This document shows, piece after piece, positions 23,779 through 33,033 of a stretch of DNA of 62,702 nucleotides. Numbering within the stretch: position 1 is the stretch's first letter; every line of letters starts with the position of its first letter. The stretch is from contig CAYQBN010000014.1 in NCBI GenBank assembly GCA_964415795.1, positions 1 to 62,702 of the forward strand, in the 5' to 3' direction. This DNA is from CALITV01 sp964415795 (GTDB lineage: Bacteria; UBP6; UBA1177; JAKLFG01). Both the position numbers and the translations under genes were made by a program. Under the pieces are notes generated by a model that was not told the DNA's origin, made no database searches, and saw only the letters and a list, made by a program, of their open reading frames with translations.

Positions 23779-25350
23779 TCACCCCCGTCGAAGAGGAAGC
23801 GTTACGAGAAACTCGGCACCGACATCGGTGTTTCGAGCAGTCACCTCACCACCGTGCATTCTCACCACATTGTGGACCACTGCAAGGCCGAGTCCCGTTC
23901 CCCGCTGCTTCGTAGAGAAAAAGGGGTCGAAAATGCGCTCCATCACCTCTGAGGGGATCCCTCCACCACTATCGGCGATCCTCACGATCAGCATGCCATC
24001 CTTCACATCCCCGTGTATGGTTATCGTTCCTTCCTCCCTCATCGCTTCGGCAGCATTGATCAAAATATTCCAAAATACCTCTCTCAACCGGTCAGCATCG
24101 CCAAGGATAGCGATATCCCCCATCGCCATCTCGACCCGTATGCGCGGATAAGATACCGAGAACATACGGACAATGCTCTCCAGCAGAGAACGCACGGGAA
24201 CATCGGAAATAATAAGCGGTGGTTCTTCAGTAGAAAAGAACAAGCGATCGAGCAGGTTCTTAACCCGCTCTCCCTCGCGCGCGATGATCTCGCTCAACTG
24301 GCGAGTATCGTCATCGACACCATGCAGAGAAGAAGATAGCATCTCACTCGCGCCGATGAGGCTCGCAAGAGGATTTTTGATCTCGTGCGCGATGGAAGCG
24401 GTCAACTGTCCGACAACGGCCATTTTCTCGCGTCTTCGATTTTCCTCCTCGCGCTGGCGCATGACAGTGACATCGCTAAAAATGAGCACCTCCTGTTGCT
24501 CCACATACCGTTGCACGGAGTAGTGGAGTATCCGCCCTCCCCACCGGCGTTCTTGCCACTCCTGGTAGACATAGGGGCCCTTCACCACTTCGGCGACGAA
24601 GGCTTCGAGATCGGGGCAGACTTTTCTCGCGAATTCGTTCGCATAGAGAATTCTCCGCTCCCGGATGATGACCACCCCCATCGAAAGAGAACTCAGGATC
24701 GCATAGAAATGATTCTTGAGCTCCTCGGTCCGAAGTTCTTTTTCCAGAAGCTCGCGGTTAACGCGTTGTATGGCGCGGGCGGTGCGCGTCGCTATGGCGC
24801 CGGCAACGGCAAAGAAAAAAAGGTAGACGGCCAACTTCGAAAAGAAGGAACTCCACGAAAGCCCGTACAGCTCGACGAGATCCAAAGAAAGAACGGGCAA
24901 AACCGAAGATTTGACCAAAAAGGCCATGAGGAGGAGCAGGAAAAAACCGGTCGCCATGGTAAAGAGAGCGCCCTGTGCATCGAGTATGAAGCCAGAATAC
25001 ATGATCATGACGGCAACGACATAGAGATAGGGCGACTCGATCCCTCCCGACAAATAGGCGACCAACACCCAGAAAAGGATCTCGATGAAAAACTCGATAT
25101 AGGCGAAGGGGCGAATCCTCGGAGCAGATGCGATGCGATTGAAGACCAAAGAAAGAAAGTTCAGCAAGACAAAGAAAAAGATGAGTACAAGGAGGATCTT
25201 GTTTCGAAAAGTAAATATGGCAGGCTGCTCATTGATGAGCGGAACCAGAAAAAAAGCGAAAAACAAGGCGAGAAGAAAAAAGAAACGGATGACGAAGAAG
25301 GAATAGAGATTCTGTCTGAAGTCTTCGGCGCGGAGAATGTCCATTCTCAT
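23779..25350 (-). CDS. pilS: Membrane sensor histidine kinase
   Basis: A 523-residue kinase with about six hydrophobic helices in residues 18-185 (FFVIRFFFLLALFFAFFLV, ILLVLIFFFVLLNFLSL, others), a PAS-like region (230-300), then H-box ASIAHEIKNPLASL (His ~322), N-box FWNILINAAEAM, G1 RIADSGGGIP and G2 GTGLGLAVVHN. PilS-type architecture. The ATG overlaps the pilC stop by 4 nt and pilR follows 4 nt later, so the signal (pilin level in known PilS) is presumably sensed in the membrane next to the pilus machine. Confidence 0.9.
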   Translation of the reverse strand: MRMDILRAEDFRQNLYSFFVIRFFFLLALFFAFFLVPLINEQPAIFTFRNKILLVLIFFFVLLNFLSLVFNRIASAPRIRPFAYIEFFIEILFWVLVAYLSGGIESPYLYVVAVMIMYSGFILDAQGALFTMATGFFLLLLMAFLVKSSVLPVLSLDLVELYGLSWSSFFSKLAVYLFFFAVAGAIATRTARAIQRVNRELLEKELRTEELKNHFYAILSSLSMGVVIIRERRILYANEFARKVCPDLEAFVAEVVKGPYVYQEWQERRWGGRILHYSVQRYVEQQEVLIFSDVTVMRQREEENRRREKMAVVGQLTASIAHEIKNPLASLIGASEMLSSSLHGVDDDTRQLSEIIAREGERVKNLLDRLFFSTEEPPLIISDVPVRSLLESIVRMFSVSYPRIRVEMAMGDIAILGDADRLREVFWNILINAAEAMREEGTITIHGDVKDGMLIVRIADSGGGIPSEVMERIFDPFFSTKQRGTGLGLAVVHNVVRMHGGEVTARNTDVGAEFLVTLPLRRG

Positions 25351-26546
25351 CCGCCGACGATCTGGCCCATCTTGAATATCGGAAGATACATCGCGACCAT
25401 CGTCACGCCGACGACACCACCGATGACGACCATGAGCATCGGCTCGAGCATGGAGGTAAGGGCTTCGACGCCTGCATCGACTTCCTCGTCATAGAAATCG
25501 GCGATCTTGGCAAGCATCGTATCCATCGCACCGGTCGCTTCGCCGACGCCTATCATCGAAACGACCATGGGGGGAAATATCTTTGCCTCGATGAGCGGCG
25601 TCGTCATGTCCTGCCCCTCTATAACCTTACCCCGGACAAAGAGGATGCCCTCCTCGATGATCATGTTCCCCGCGGTCGCCGAGACGACCTGTAGGCCGTC
25701 AACGAGCGGTACGCCAGAGCTCAGAAGAGTACTAAGCGTTCTCGTAAAACGGGCGACTGCCGTCTTCTTGATGAGATCACCGAAGACCGGTGCTCCGAGG
25801 AGCGCCTTATGCACCCAGTGTTTTACCTTGGCGTTCTTCAACAACATTCGCACGCCGACGACCACACCGGCAATGAGGATCAACATGAGAATGATGTTTT
25901 CTTGGAACCAGTTGGAAATATCCACGATGAGCTTGGTCAAGCCCGGCAATTCCTGTCCTTGGCTCAAGAACATGTTGGCAAAGGTAGGAACAACGAAGAC
26001 CATGAGTACCGCGACGATAACGAAAGTCGCCACCAAGACCACCGTGGGATATGCCATCGCGCCCTTGATCTTCTTGCGAAGTTTCTCGTTCTTCTCGAGA
26101 AACAACGCCAAACGGTCAAGAATGGTATCAAGGATACCGCCCACCTCGCCTGCGGCAATGAGGTTGACATAGAGGTCATCGAAAACCGTCTTGTGCTCTC
26201 GGAGAGCGTCCGAGAGAGAACGCCCCTCTTCGACCGCGGTCTTCACCTTGCGGATAACGCGACGAAACGCCGGATTCTCGGCGTTCGCCCCAAGGATGTC
26301 GAGCGCTTGGATTATCGCAAGACCGGCGCTGATCATCGTTGCGAACTGACGGGTAAAAATGACGAGGTCCCTGTTGGTGACCCGTCCTCCTCCGAGCTCA
26401 ATGCGCGTCCAGTCCTTTTTTATTTCTTCGGCTTTGATACCCTGCGCGGAAAGTGCCTGCCGCGCCGCCTTTTCATCATCGGCGTCAATAACCCCCTTGA
26501 CGACCTCTCCCTTCTTGTTCGTTCCGACATACTTGTAATAAGGCAT
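25347..26546 (-). CDS. pilC: Type IV pilus inner-membrane platform protein
   Basis: GspF/PilC family, 399 residues, beginning MPYYKYVGTNKKGEVVKGVIDAD and with two homologous cytoplasmic halves, each RQFATMISAGLAIIQALDIL- and TRTLSTLLSSGVPLVDGLQVV-like, and three membrane helices. GVGEATGAMDTMLAKIADFYDEEVD is the classic family block near the C-terminus. It couples the PilB and PilT ATPases to the pilus base. Confidence 0.95.
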   Translation of the reverse strand: MPYYKYVGTNKKGEVVKGVIDADDEKAARQALSAQGIKAEEIKKDWTRIELGGGRVTNRDLVIFTRQFATMISAGLAIIQALDILGANAENPAFRRVIRKVKTAVEEGRSLSDALREHKTVFDDLYVNLIAAGEVGGILDTILDRLALFLEKNEKLRKKIKGAMAYPTVVLVATFVIVAVLMVFVVPTFANMFLSQGQELPGLTKLIVDISNWFQENIILMLILIAGVVVGVRMLLKNAKVKHWVHKALLGAPVFGDLIKKTAVARFTRTLSTLLSSGVPLVDGLQVVSATAGNMIIEEGILFVRGKVIEGQDMTTPLIEAKIFPPMVVSMIGVGEATGAMDTMLAKIADFYDEEVDAGVEALTSMLEPMLMVVIGGVVGVTMVAMYLPIFKMGQIVGG

Positions 26547-26561
26547 ACACCCTCCCTTATG

Positions 26562-27644
26562 CTATTTTGCCCGCGAAAGCAGGCTGACGAACTCGTCCAT
26601 GTTCGGGACCACCTGCTGGGCCTCCTCCATGCTGACCAGATCGTTCTGTACCAGCCGAACGAGATCTTGCGTCATTGTCTGCATGTGGTGGTCCTTTTGC
26701 CCAGCTTGCATGGTCGAATATATCTGCGCCAACTTGTTTTCACGGATCAGATTCCGTATCGCCGCCGTAGGAACCATGACCTCACAGCAGACAACCCGCC
26801 CTCCTCCATATTTCTTGGGCAGAAGTATCTGGGCGATGATCCCCTGCAGAACAAAGGAAAGCTGTGTCCTCACTTGGTTCTGCTGGTTGACCGGGAACAT
26901 GTCAATGATACGGTTTATCGTCTCGACCGTGTTATTGGTGTGGAGAGTGGCAAAACAGAGATGGCCTGTTTCGGAGACCTGCAAGGCCGTTTCCATAGTC
27001 TCAATATCGCGGATCTCGCCTATGAGCACCACATCCGGGTCCTGTCGCAGGATCACGCGGAGCGCTTTGGCAAAGGAGGCGGTATCTGACCCCACTTCGC
27101 GCTGATTGACAATACAGTTTTTGTGGGTGTGAATGAATTCTATGGGATCTTCGATCGTGACAATATGCCCCTTCCGGTTCCGGTTGACATAGTCGATCAT
27201 GGAGGCAAGCGTCGTCGACTTTCCACTTCCAGTCGGACCGGTCACCAGCACCAATCCTTTCGGTTTCTTGGCGATATCCTCGACCACCTCGGGCAACCCG
27301 AGCGTTTTGAAATCGAGTATCTTGTAAGGAATGACGCGGATAGCGGCTGCCACGGCGCCTCGTTGCATGAATATGTTCGCACGGAAACGGCTCAGATTCT
27401 TCACGCCGAATGAGAGATCGAGCTCGTTGTTCTCCTCGAATGTCTTCTTCTGACGCTCGGTAAGGATACTGTAAGCCAACCGTTTCGTATCGGTAGGCGA
27501 GAGTGGAGGCATGTTGACCGGCCTGAGCGATCCATCTATCCGCAATTGCGGTGGACTGCCGGAGGTGAGATGAAGGTCCGAAGCATTCTGCTCGATCATG
27601 AGCGTAAGAAGATCTTGCAACGATATGGAAGACGCATCTACCAT
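26562..27644 (-). CDS. pilT: Type IV pilus retraction ATPase
   Basis: A 360-residue hexameric ATPase: SDLHLTSGSPPQLRIDG near the N-terminus, Walker A GPTGSGKSTT (~137), Asp box TIEDPIEFIH, Walker B VVLIGEIRDIETM, His box GHLCFATLHTNNT and the PilT-specific AIRNLIRE motif (TAAIRNLIRENKLAQI) required for retraction. Powers pilus disassembly and twitching. Confidence 0.95.
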   Translation of the reverse strand: MVDASSISLQDLLTLMIEQNASDLHLTSGSPPQLRIDGSLRPVNMPPLSPTDTKRLAYSILTERQKKTFEENNELDLSFGVKNLSRFRANIFMQRGAVAAAIRVIPYKILDFKTLGLPEVVEDIAKKPKGLVLVTGPTGSGKSTTLASMIDYVNRNRKGHIVTIEDPIEFIHTHKNCIVNQREVGSDTASFAKALRVILRQDPDVVLIGEIRDIETMETALQVSETGHLCFATLHTNNTVETINRIIDMFPVNQQNQVRTQLSFVLQGIIAQILLPKKYGGGRVVCCEVMVPTAAIRNLIRENKLAQIYSTMQAGQKDHHMQTMTQDLVRLVQNDLVSMEEAQQVVPNMDEFVSLLSRAK

Positions 27645-27670
27645 GAGAGACCTCTCTCGGAATTAGGATA

Positions 27671-29413
27671 CTAGTCCGGAGCGGTGTTGCGCAGGACCTC
27701 GTCTATCGAGGTGATCCCCTGAAGCAGCCGGATGTTCGCGCTGACCCGCATGGTTTTCATACCCTCTTGAATAGCCAGCTCTTTGAGTTCCGCCGCACTG
27801 GCTCCGTTGAGTACCGCCTCTCGAACGGCATCGGTCATAGGCATGACCTCGTAGAACGCTATTCGTCCCTTGTAGCCGGAACCGGAGCACGCATCGCAAC
27901 CGCGTCCCTTGAAGATACGCGGTTTACCGGCGGCGTACTCTTCGATCATCTGATCGGTTATCTGCAGTTCTTTGAGAATGTGTTTTTCTACCGGGAATTC
28001 CTCCTTGCACTGTTGACACACCATGCGACCAAGTCGTTGGGCGACAACGACATTGACCGACGAAGTGACAAGGAAACTCTCAATGCCCATATTGAGAAGA
28101 CGGGTGATTGTGGAAGGAGCATCATTGGTATGCAGGGTGCTCATGACGAGGTGACCGGTAAGAGCCGCCTTGACCGCTATCTCGGCCGTTTCGAAATCGC
28201 GGATCTCACCGACCATGATGATGTCCGGGTCCTGTCGGAGGAACGAACGAAGAGCCGCGGCGAAGGTAAGCCCCACCTGTTCACGCACCGGCACTTGATT
28301 GATCCCCTCGAGGTTATACTCGACCGGATCCTCTGCGGTCGAAATGTTGACCTCGGTCTTGTTGAGTTCCGTCAACGCTGAATACAGGGTAGTCGTTTTA
28401 CCGGAACCGGTGGGACCGGTAATGAGTATCATGCCATAAGGACGATGAATGGAATCTCGGAATGTCTCCAGTTGCTCTTCGAAAAAGCCGAGTTTCGTCA
28501 TGTCGAGCTGCAGGTTGCTCTTATCCAAAAGACGAAGCACGACCTTTTCGCCGAAGATGCAGGGAAGCACCGACACACGGAAGTCCATCTCACGGCCTTG
28601 GCCTACCCTCACCTTGATACGACCGTCCTGAGGTACCCTCTTTTCGGCGATGTCGAGGTTCGCCATGACCTTGAAGCGGGCAATGATCGGCTCCTGCATG
28701 TGTTTCGGCGGATGCAGCACATCGTAAAGGACACCATCGATACGAAAGCGGATACGAAAACTCTTTTCGTACGGCTCGACATGGATATCGGATGCCTTTT
28801 TCTTGATCGCGTCGAGGATGAGCATGTTGACGAGTTTCACCACCGGGGCATCGGCCGCCTCTCGTACCGACTCTTCAATGGTCCTCTCCTCCACCTCTCC
28901 GCTTTCGATCTGGATATCATCCATCTCCGAGAGGATCTCATCGAGATTGAGGATACCGGCTTCCGCTTCCGTCGAAGTGGTCTCTATGGCGCCATAGTAC
29001 TTGGCAATGGCTTCCAAGATTTCCGATTCGCCGGCGACGACCACTTCGACATTGTAGTCGGTCAGGAACTTGATGTCGTCCTGCGCGTTCATGTTCGAAG
29101 GATCGCTCATCGCGATGGTGAGCGTGTTGCCGATGCGAGAAATGGGAATGGTCTTATACCGAAGGCAGGTTTGCTTATTGAGGATCGAAATGACCTCCGG
29201 ATCTATCTCGAGATCGGCGAGTTTTATCTTGGGAACATTGTATTGTTCCGAAAGGAGGTCTACTATTTTCCCTTCGTCTATCTGCGCCTCGCTCATGAGG
29301 AGGTCGCGCAACCCCTTCCCCGTCTCCAGCGCCCGTTCTTCGAGATCTTTCAGTTCGGGAAGCGAGATGAGACCTCTTTTGACGAGCATTCCGGCAAGTT
29401 GCTTATTATCCAT
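27671..29413 (-). CDS. pilB: Type IV pilus extension ATPase
   Basis: A 580-residue GspE/PilB ATPase: N-terminal MshEN-type domain (residues 1-150, LPELKDLEERALETGKGL and DLLSEQYNVPKIKL blocks, in other proteins a c-di-GMP-binding fold), Walker A GPTGSGKTTT (~331), TAEDPVEYN, Walker B DIIMVGEIRDFETAEIA, GHLVMSTLHTNDAPS, and a tetracysteine zinc site CQQC...CDAC. It assembles pilin subunits. First gene of an eight-gene transcript from the promoter at 29452-29479. Confidence 0.95.
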   Translation of the reverse strand: MDNKQLAGMLVKRGLISLPELKDLEERALETGKGLRDLLMSEAQIDEGKIVDLLSEQYNVPKIKLADLEIDPEVISILNKQTCLRYKTIPISRIGNTLTIAMSDPSNMNAQDDIKFLTDYNVEVVVAGESEILEAIAKYYGAIETTSTEAEAGILNLDEILSEMDDIQIESGEVEERTIEESVREAADAPVVKLVNMLILDAIKKKASDIHVEPYEKSFRIRFRIDGVLYDVLHPPKHMQEPIIARFKVMANLDIAEKRVPQDGRIKVRVGQGREMDFRVSVLPCIFGEKVVLRLLDKSNLQLDMTKLGFFEEQLETFRDSIHRPYGMILITGPTGSGKTTTLYSALTELNKTEVNISTAEDPVEYNLEGINQVPVREQVGLTFAAALRSFLRQDPDIIMVGEIRDFETAEIAVKAALTGHLVMSTLHTNDAPSTITRLLNMGIESFLVTSSVNVVVAQRLGRMVCQQCKEEFPVEKHILKELQITDQMIEEYAAGKPRIFKGRGCDACSGSGYKGRIAFYEVMPMTDAVREAVLNGASAAELKELAIQEGMKTMRVSANIRLLQGITSIDEVLRNTAPD

Positions 29414-29451
29414 GGAGTTCTTCCTCTCGTCTCATGAACAAGTGCGAGAAA

Positions 29452-29479
29452 AGTATAACCGCCCAGTGCCTTGAGTCAA
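29452..29479 (-). promoter_or_regulatory. Sigma-70 promoter of the pil operon
   Basis: TTGACT (29474-29479), 16-nt spacer, TATACT (29452-29457), minus strand; start near 29445 and a 30-nt leader to the pilB ATG. Confidence 0.75.
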
Positions 29480-29555
29480 GAAATCGAACAGGGACAAGGG
29501 CTAGCACAAACGGGCACAGTAAGGTGTGTCGTTGCTTTCGACCATCGCAGACATC

Positions 29556-30476
29556 TCAATTGACTTTGTAGGTAAGGTCGCCTTTTTCAAAGAACGCGAC
29601 GATCTGTCGTGCGGCGGCGATGCCGGCGTTGATGTTCGCCTCTTCGGTTTGTGCGCCCATCTTCTTGGGGGTGAAGAAGGCGCGGTCCTTGTACTTTTCG
29701 AGGATCCGGTCTTTTATCGCGTCCTCGACATCGGAGAGGTATCTGAAGTCGGAGCGTTCCTCGAACATCTTGAGAAGACCGGGCTCGTCTATCACCTCCT
29801 TGCGAGCGGTGTTCACCAGCGTAGCCCCCTTCGGCATGAGCGACAGGAGCGCATGACCGATGCTTTTCTTGGTCTTCTCGGTCGCCGGGATGTGTAGAGA
29901 AACATATTGGCAGGTCCTATAGAGATCCTCGACCGTGGCAACCGGCGTAACCCCATCTTTCGCGATGATGTTCTTGTCTATGAACGGGTCATAGGCATAC
30001 ATCTCCATACCGAACCCTTTTCCTATGGCCGCAAGCGCTCGCCCAACGAACCCGTAGGCGTGAATGCCCAGCTTCTTCCCGCGCAGTTCGGTGCCACTTT
30101 TCGGAGTGAACCAATTACGGGCCGAGTAAAGCATCATTCCAAAGGCCAATTCGGCAACCGCGTTCGAGTTTTGACCGGGAGTGTTCATCGCTACGACCTT
30201 CTTCTCGGCGGCGTATTTGATGTCAATGTTGTCGTAACCGGCACCGGCGCGGACGACGATCTTGAGGTTCTTCGCCGCGTCGAGCACATCCTTGTTCACG
30301 ATGTCGGAACGAACGATCATGGCGTCAACCTCGGGAACCGCCGCAAGGAGGTCCTTCGGATCTTTGTAGTTTTCAAGTCTGATTAGCTCATAGCCGGCTT
30401 CTCTGCAGATGGCAGCAATCTTGTCAACAGCCTCTTTCACAAAGGCTTTTTCGGTAGCAAGCAACACTTTTTTCAT
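29556..30476 (-). CDS. serA: D-3-phosphoglycerate dehydrogenase-like, lysine type
   Basis: A 306-residue D-2-hydroxyacid dehydrogenase that probably oxidises 3-phosphoglycerate to 3-phosphohydroxypyruvate for serine synthesis. Catalytic Arg in VVRAGAGYDN, NAD-binding loop GIHAYGFVG, and an acidic residue in LSDVED. The usual catalytic His (TPHIG) is Lys (TPKKMGAQTEEAN). This is the arrangement of the short PGDHs of Bacteroidetes and Entamoeba, so it is a known subtype rather than a dead enzyme. No ACT or other regulatory domain. Single gene with its own promoter. Confidence 0.85.
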   Translation of the reverse strand: MKKVLLATEKAFVKEAVDKIAAICREAGYELIRLENYKDPKDLLAAVPEVDAMIVRSDIVNKDVLDAAKNLKIVVRAGAGYDNIDIKYAAEKKVVAMNTPGQNSNAVAELAFGMMLYSARNWFTPKSGTELRGKKLGIHAYGFVGRALAAIGKGFGMEMYAYDPFIDKNIIAKDGVTPVATVEDLYRTCQYVSLHIPATEKTKKSIGHALLSLMPKGATLVNTARKEVIDEPGLLKMFEERSDFRYLSDVEDAIKDRILEKYKDRAFFTPKKMGAQTEEANINAGIAAARQIVAFFEKGDLTYKVN

Positions 30477-30502
30477 CTGACCCTCCTCCTCGATGGGTAA
30501 GC

Positions 30503-30542
30503 CTTACGAAAAAACCGTAAGAAGAAGAAAAGAGAATGTCAA
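30503..30542 (-). promoter_or_regulatory. Promoter of the PGDH gene with overlapping inverted repeat
   Basis: TTGACA (30537-30542), 17-nt spacer, TACGGT (30514-30519). A perfect inverted repeat CTTACG (30503-30508)/CGTAAG (30516-30521) with a 7-nt centre covers the -10 and start site, a typical repressor position. A terminator for degP is less likely because no T-run follows on the minus strand. Confidence 0.5.
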
Positions 30543-30569
30543 ATTTTGGAACAAAGAATTTTGCACTGC

Positions 30570-31916
30570 CTATCGATTAATGACCACAAAGAATTCGCGA
30601 CCTTTTCGATTAATGAGTAACAGAAGCGATTTTTTCCCTTCCACCGCTGCATTGAATTCCCGGATGTTCCGTACCGCCTTTTTATTCACCTCCACGACGA
30701 TGTCACCTGCCCGAAGACCCGCCATTGCGGCGAGCGACTGTGGATCGACCTGCTCGACAACGATCTTTCCGTCGCGTTCGACGACACTGAACCCGAAATC
30801 GTCGCTCTGAGCCGACGATTCCTCGTCGCTCCCCACGAACTCATACTTTTCCGAGAGTACCAGCGTAAGGTCCACCGTCTTTCCGTCGCGCCACACCGTC
30901 ACCGGTATCTTGCGCCCGAACGAACTGAAGGCGACGAGGTTGCGTAGTTGAGAAGAGGACTCCACCGGCTTGCCATCATAGGAAATCACTACATCGCCCT
31001 TTCTGATGCCCGCCTTTTCAGCCGGACTTCCCTTCCCCACCGAAGAGATGAGCACCCCCGACCGATCCTCGGGAATACCCAATGCCTCTTTCAGTTCGGG
31101 CGTCAGGTCCTGTATGTTCACCCCCATCATCGCCCGTTTTATCTTCTTTCCGCCGCGCAACTGGTCAGTGATGGCCTTGATCATGTTAGAAGGCACGGCA
31201 AAACCGATACCCATGTAACCGCCCGATTTCGAAAAGATCGCGGTGTTCATGCCGATGACCTCGCCGCGCAGATTGAGAAGCGGGCCTCCCGAGTTCCCCG
31301 GGTTTATCGCAGCGTCGGTCTGAATGAAGTCCTCGTACTCGGTGATGTTGACATTCGAGCGCCCCTTAGCCGAAACGATGCCGAACGAGACTGACTGCGA
31401 CAGACCGAACGGGTTGCCGATGGCGACGACGAAACTTCCCACCTTCACCGCATCCGAATCGGCGAACGGCAATTGCTCGATGTCTCCTTTTGAAAACTTT
31501 TCCAATTTGATGAGTCCGATGTCGGTCTTTGGATCGGTGCCAACCACTTTGGCATTGAAGGTCTTCTTATTGATCGTTACTTCGACCTTGTCGGCTCCCT
31601 CGACGACATGGTTGTTGGTCACCAGATACCCTTCGGTGGCATCTATGACAAAACCGGTACCCAGCCCCTCCTGTTTCGGATTGAACTGCGGCACATTATA
31701 GCGAAAACCAAAATCACGGAGCATGTCCCAAAAGGGATCCATCTGCATACCACGCATCGTCTTCACGACCTTGATGAAGGCGACGCTCTTCTGTGCCTTC
31801 TCGCTGATACGGGTGATCTCCTGCTCCATTTCCTGAAGTCCCGGAGCGGCGAACAACAGGGAAGTAAACGAGATAACCAAAAGAAGAGAAATAGAACGGA
31901 CAACATTCACCATCAT
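30570..31916 (-). CDS. degP: DegP/HtrA periplasmic serine protease
   Basis: A 448-residue trypsin-like protease: signal peptide (residues 1-24), catalytic His103 (TNNHVVEG), Asp132 (KTDIGLIKL) and Ser209 (NPGNSGGPLL), then two PDZ domains (IQDLTPELKEALGI... and a shorter second with RAGDIVVEVNKKAVRN). A periplasmic quality-control protease and chaperone. Two adjacent ATGs (31916, 31913) follow AAGGAGG; own promoter, so it is probably separately inducible. Confidence 0.95.
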   Translation of the reverse strand: MMVNVVRSISLLLVISFTSLLFAAPGLQEMEQEITRISEKAQKSVAFIKVVKTMRGMQMDPFWDMLRDFGFRYNVPQFNPKQEGLGTGFVIDATEGYLVTNNHVVEGADKVEVTINKKTFNAKVVGTDPKTDIGLIKLEKFSKGDIEQLPFADSDAVKVGSFVVAIGNPFGLSQSVSFGIVSAKGRSNVNITEYEDFIQTDAAINPGNSGGPLLNLRGEVIGMNTAIFSKSGGYMGIGFAVPSNMIKAITDQLRGGKKIKRAMMGVNIQDLTPELKEALGIPEDRSGVLISSVGKGSPAEKAGIRKGDVVISYDGKPVESSSQLRNLVAFSSFGRKIPVTVWRDGKTVDLTLVLSEKYEFVGSDEESSAQSDDFGFSVVERDGKIVVEQVDPQSLAAMAGLRAGDIVVEVNKKAVRNIREFNAAVEGKKSLLLLINRKGREFFVVINR

Positions 31917-31949
31917 GGCAAACCTCCTTGGTCTCCTATCAACAACATC

Positions 31950-31977
31950 GCTATAAGCACCGATATTCCCGCGTCAA
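31950..31977 (-). promoter_or_regulatory. Promoter of degP
   Basis: TTGACG (31972-31977), 16-nt spacer, TATAGC (31950-31955), minus strand; it abuts the HIT gene stop. Confidence 0.55.
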
Positions 31978-32316
31978 TCAGAGCGGGCGCAATGATTCCC
32001 CAGCAAGAAGATGCAGATGGAAATGCATGACGACCTGTCCTGCGTCCTTCCCCGTATTGACGACGAGGCGGTAGCCGCTCTCTGCTACCCCCTCTTTCTC
32101 AGCCATTTGCCGTGCCACACCGAATATCCCGTGCAACGCATCATCGCCGGCATCATCTACCCCATTAACCGACGCGATATGGCGTTTCGGTACGATGAGC
32201 AGATGAACCCGATAAAGGGGATGAATGTCCCGAAACACGACAAAACGGTCATCTTCATAAAGCTTGACCGACGGGATCTCACCAGCGACGATCCTACAGA
32301 AAATACACTCTGTCAT
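31978..32316 (-). CDS. HIT-family nucleotide hydrolase (HinT-like)
   Basis: A 112-residue protein with CIFCRIVAGEIP, the usual HinT N-terminus, FRDIHPLYRVHLLIVPKRHI and the histidine triad HFHLHLL. Hydrolyses nucleoside phosphoramidates or acyl-AMP in other species. Start 32316 is preferred to GTG 32322 because GGAGG lies 5 nt upstream. Last gene of the cluster that begins at the thioredoxin-like gene. Confidence 0.93.
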   Translation of the reverse strand: MTECIFCRIVAGEIPSVKLYEDDRFVVFRDIHPLYRVHLLIVPKRHIASVNGVDDAGDDALHGIFGVARQMAEKEGVAESGYRLVVNTGKDAGQVVMHFHLHLLAGESLRPL

Positions 32317-32340
32317 AGACACCTCCCTAACACGGACACA

Positions 32341-33033
32341 TCAGACCGGACGCACTGCCCGGACACCGACGACCTGAAACAACATCGGCAGATAATGATC
32401 GCGAAGCACCATGAAGTAGAGATACTCGGCGAACAGCAGGGGAAAAAGCGAGTATCCCAGAGAAACGAGCCACAGAAATGTCGTTGTTCTGATATCCCCA
32501 CGCACCGATATCCCCGTATCGTGCGACAACCGGGTATCTCCCAAGATCAGAGCCACCGGGGTCCCACCTGCGGCAAAGGGAAAGAACCACCACGCGACAC
32601 ACGAGAACACGATAAATACGACGAAATAGATCTTGATCGCCACTAGGATAGAAAGCCCTCCCAAGAGTCGTGCAAAGACGGCAAAGAGCAAAGCGACACC
32701 GGTCACCACCCCGATCTCTCCAAAGAACAGTCGTGCCGTTTCCGGCCCCTTGACAAGAGACAACCGCGCATCCCCCCCCATTACCACTTCGTCCGCCGGC
32801 GCGATACGGGTAAGATCGGCGCCGGGGAGCCCTTCACCAACGGCAACAGCAGAGCCCTCGATATCGGGAGGGAAAACGCGATCTATCGCCGTAATGATCT
32901 CAACCAAGAAGGAAAAGGTCTGCGGACGAGAATCAACGGTGCGCACCCGCTCATCGCGTCCCAAACGACGACCGCATCCAGCGCAGTAATAGCGGTTGGC
33001 GTTCACATAGCCACAATATGAACAGCGACTCAC
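32341..33033 (-). CDS. Zinc-ribbon membrane protein, RDD-like
   Basis: A 230-residue protein. An N-terminal zinc ribbon with Cys4, 7, 17 and 20 (CSYC...CAGC) is followed by about 80 soluble residues and then four to five hydrophobic segments. The arrangement FFPFAAGGTPVALILG with a later VLRDHYLPMLFQVVGVRAV suggests a degenerate RDD-family transmembrane domain. Its ATG overlaps the upstream unknown gene by 4 nt. Function unknown; RDD assignment tentative. Confidence 0.65.
   Translation of the reverse strand: MSRCSYCGYVNANRYYCAGCGRRLGRDERVRTVDSRPQTFSFLVEIITAIDRVFPPDIEGSAVAVGEGLPGADLTRIAPADEVVMGGDARLSLVKGPETARLFFGEIGVVTGVALLFAVFARLLGGLSILVAIKIYFVVFIVFSCVAWWFFPFAAGGTPVALILGDTRLSHDTGISVRGDIRTTTFLWLVSLGYSLFPLLFAEYLYFMVLRDHYLPMLFQVVGVRAVRPV

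Noticed and set aside
29556..30476. Inactive pseudo-enzyme because the catalytic His is absent
   Set aside because: Lys at this position is characteristic of a functional PGDH subtype.
30503..30521. Intrinsic terminator of degP
   Set aside because: The inverted repeat lacks a T-run on the degP strand and overlaps the downstream PGDH promoter, so an operator fits better.
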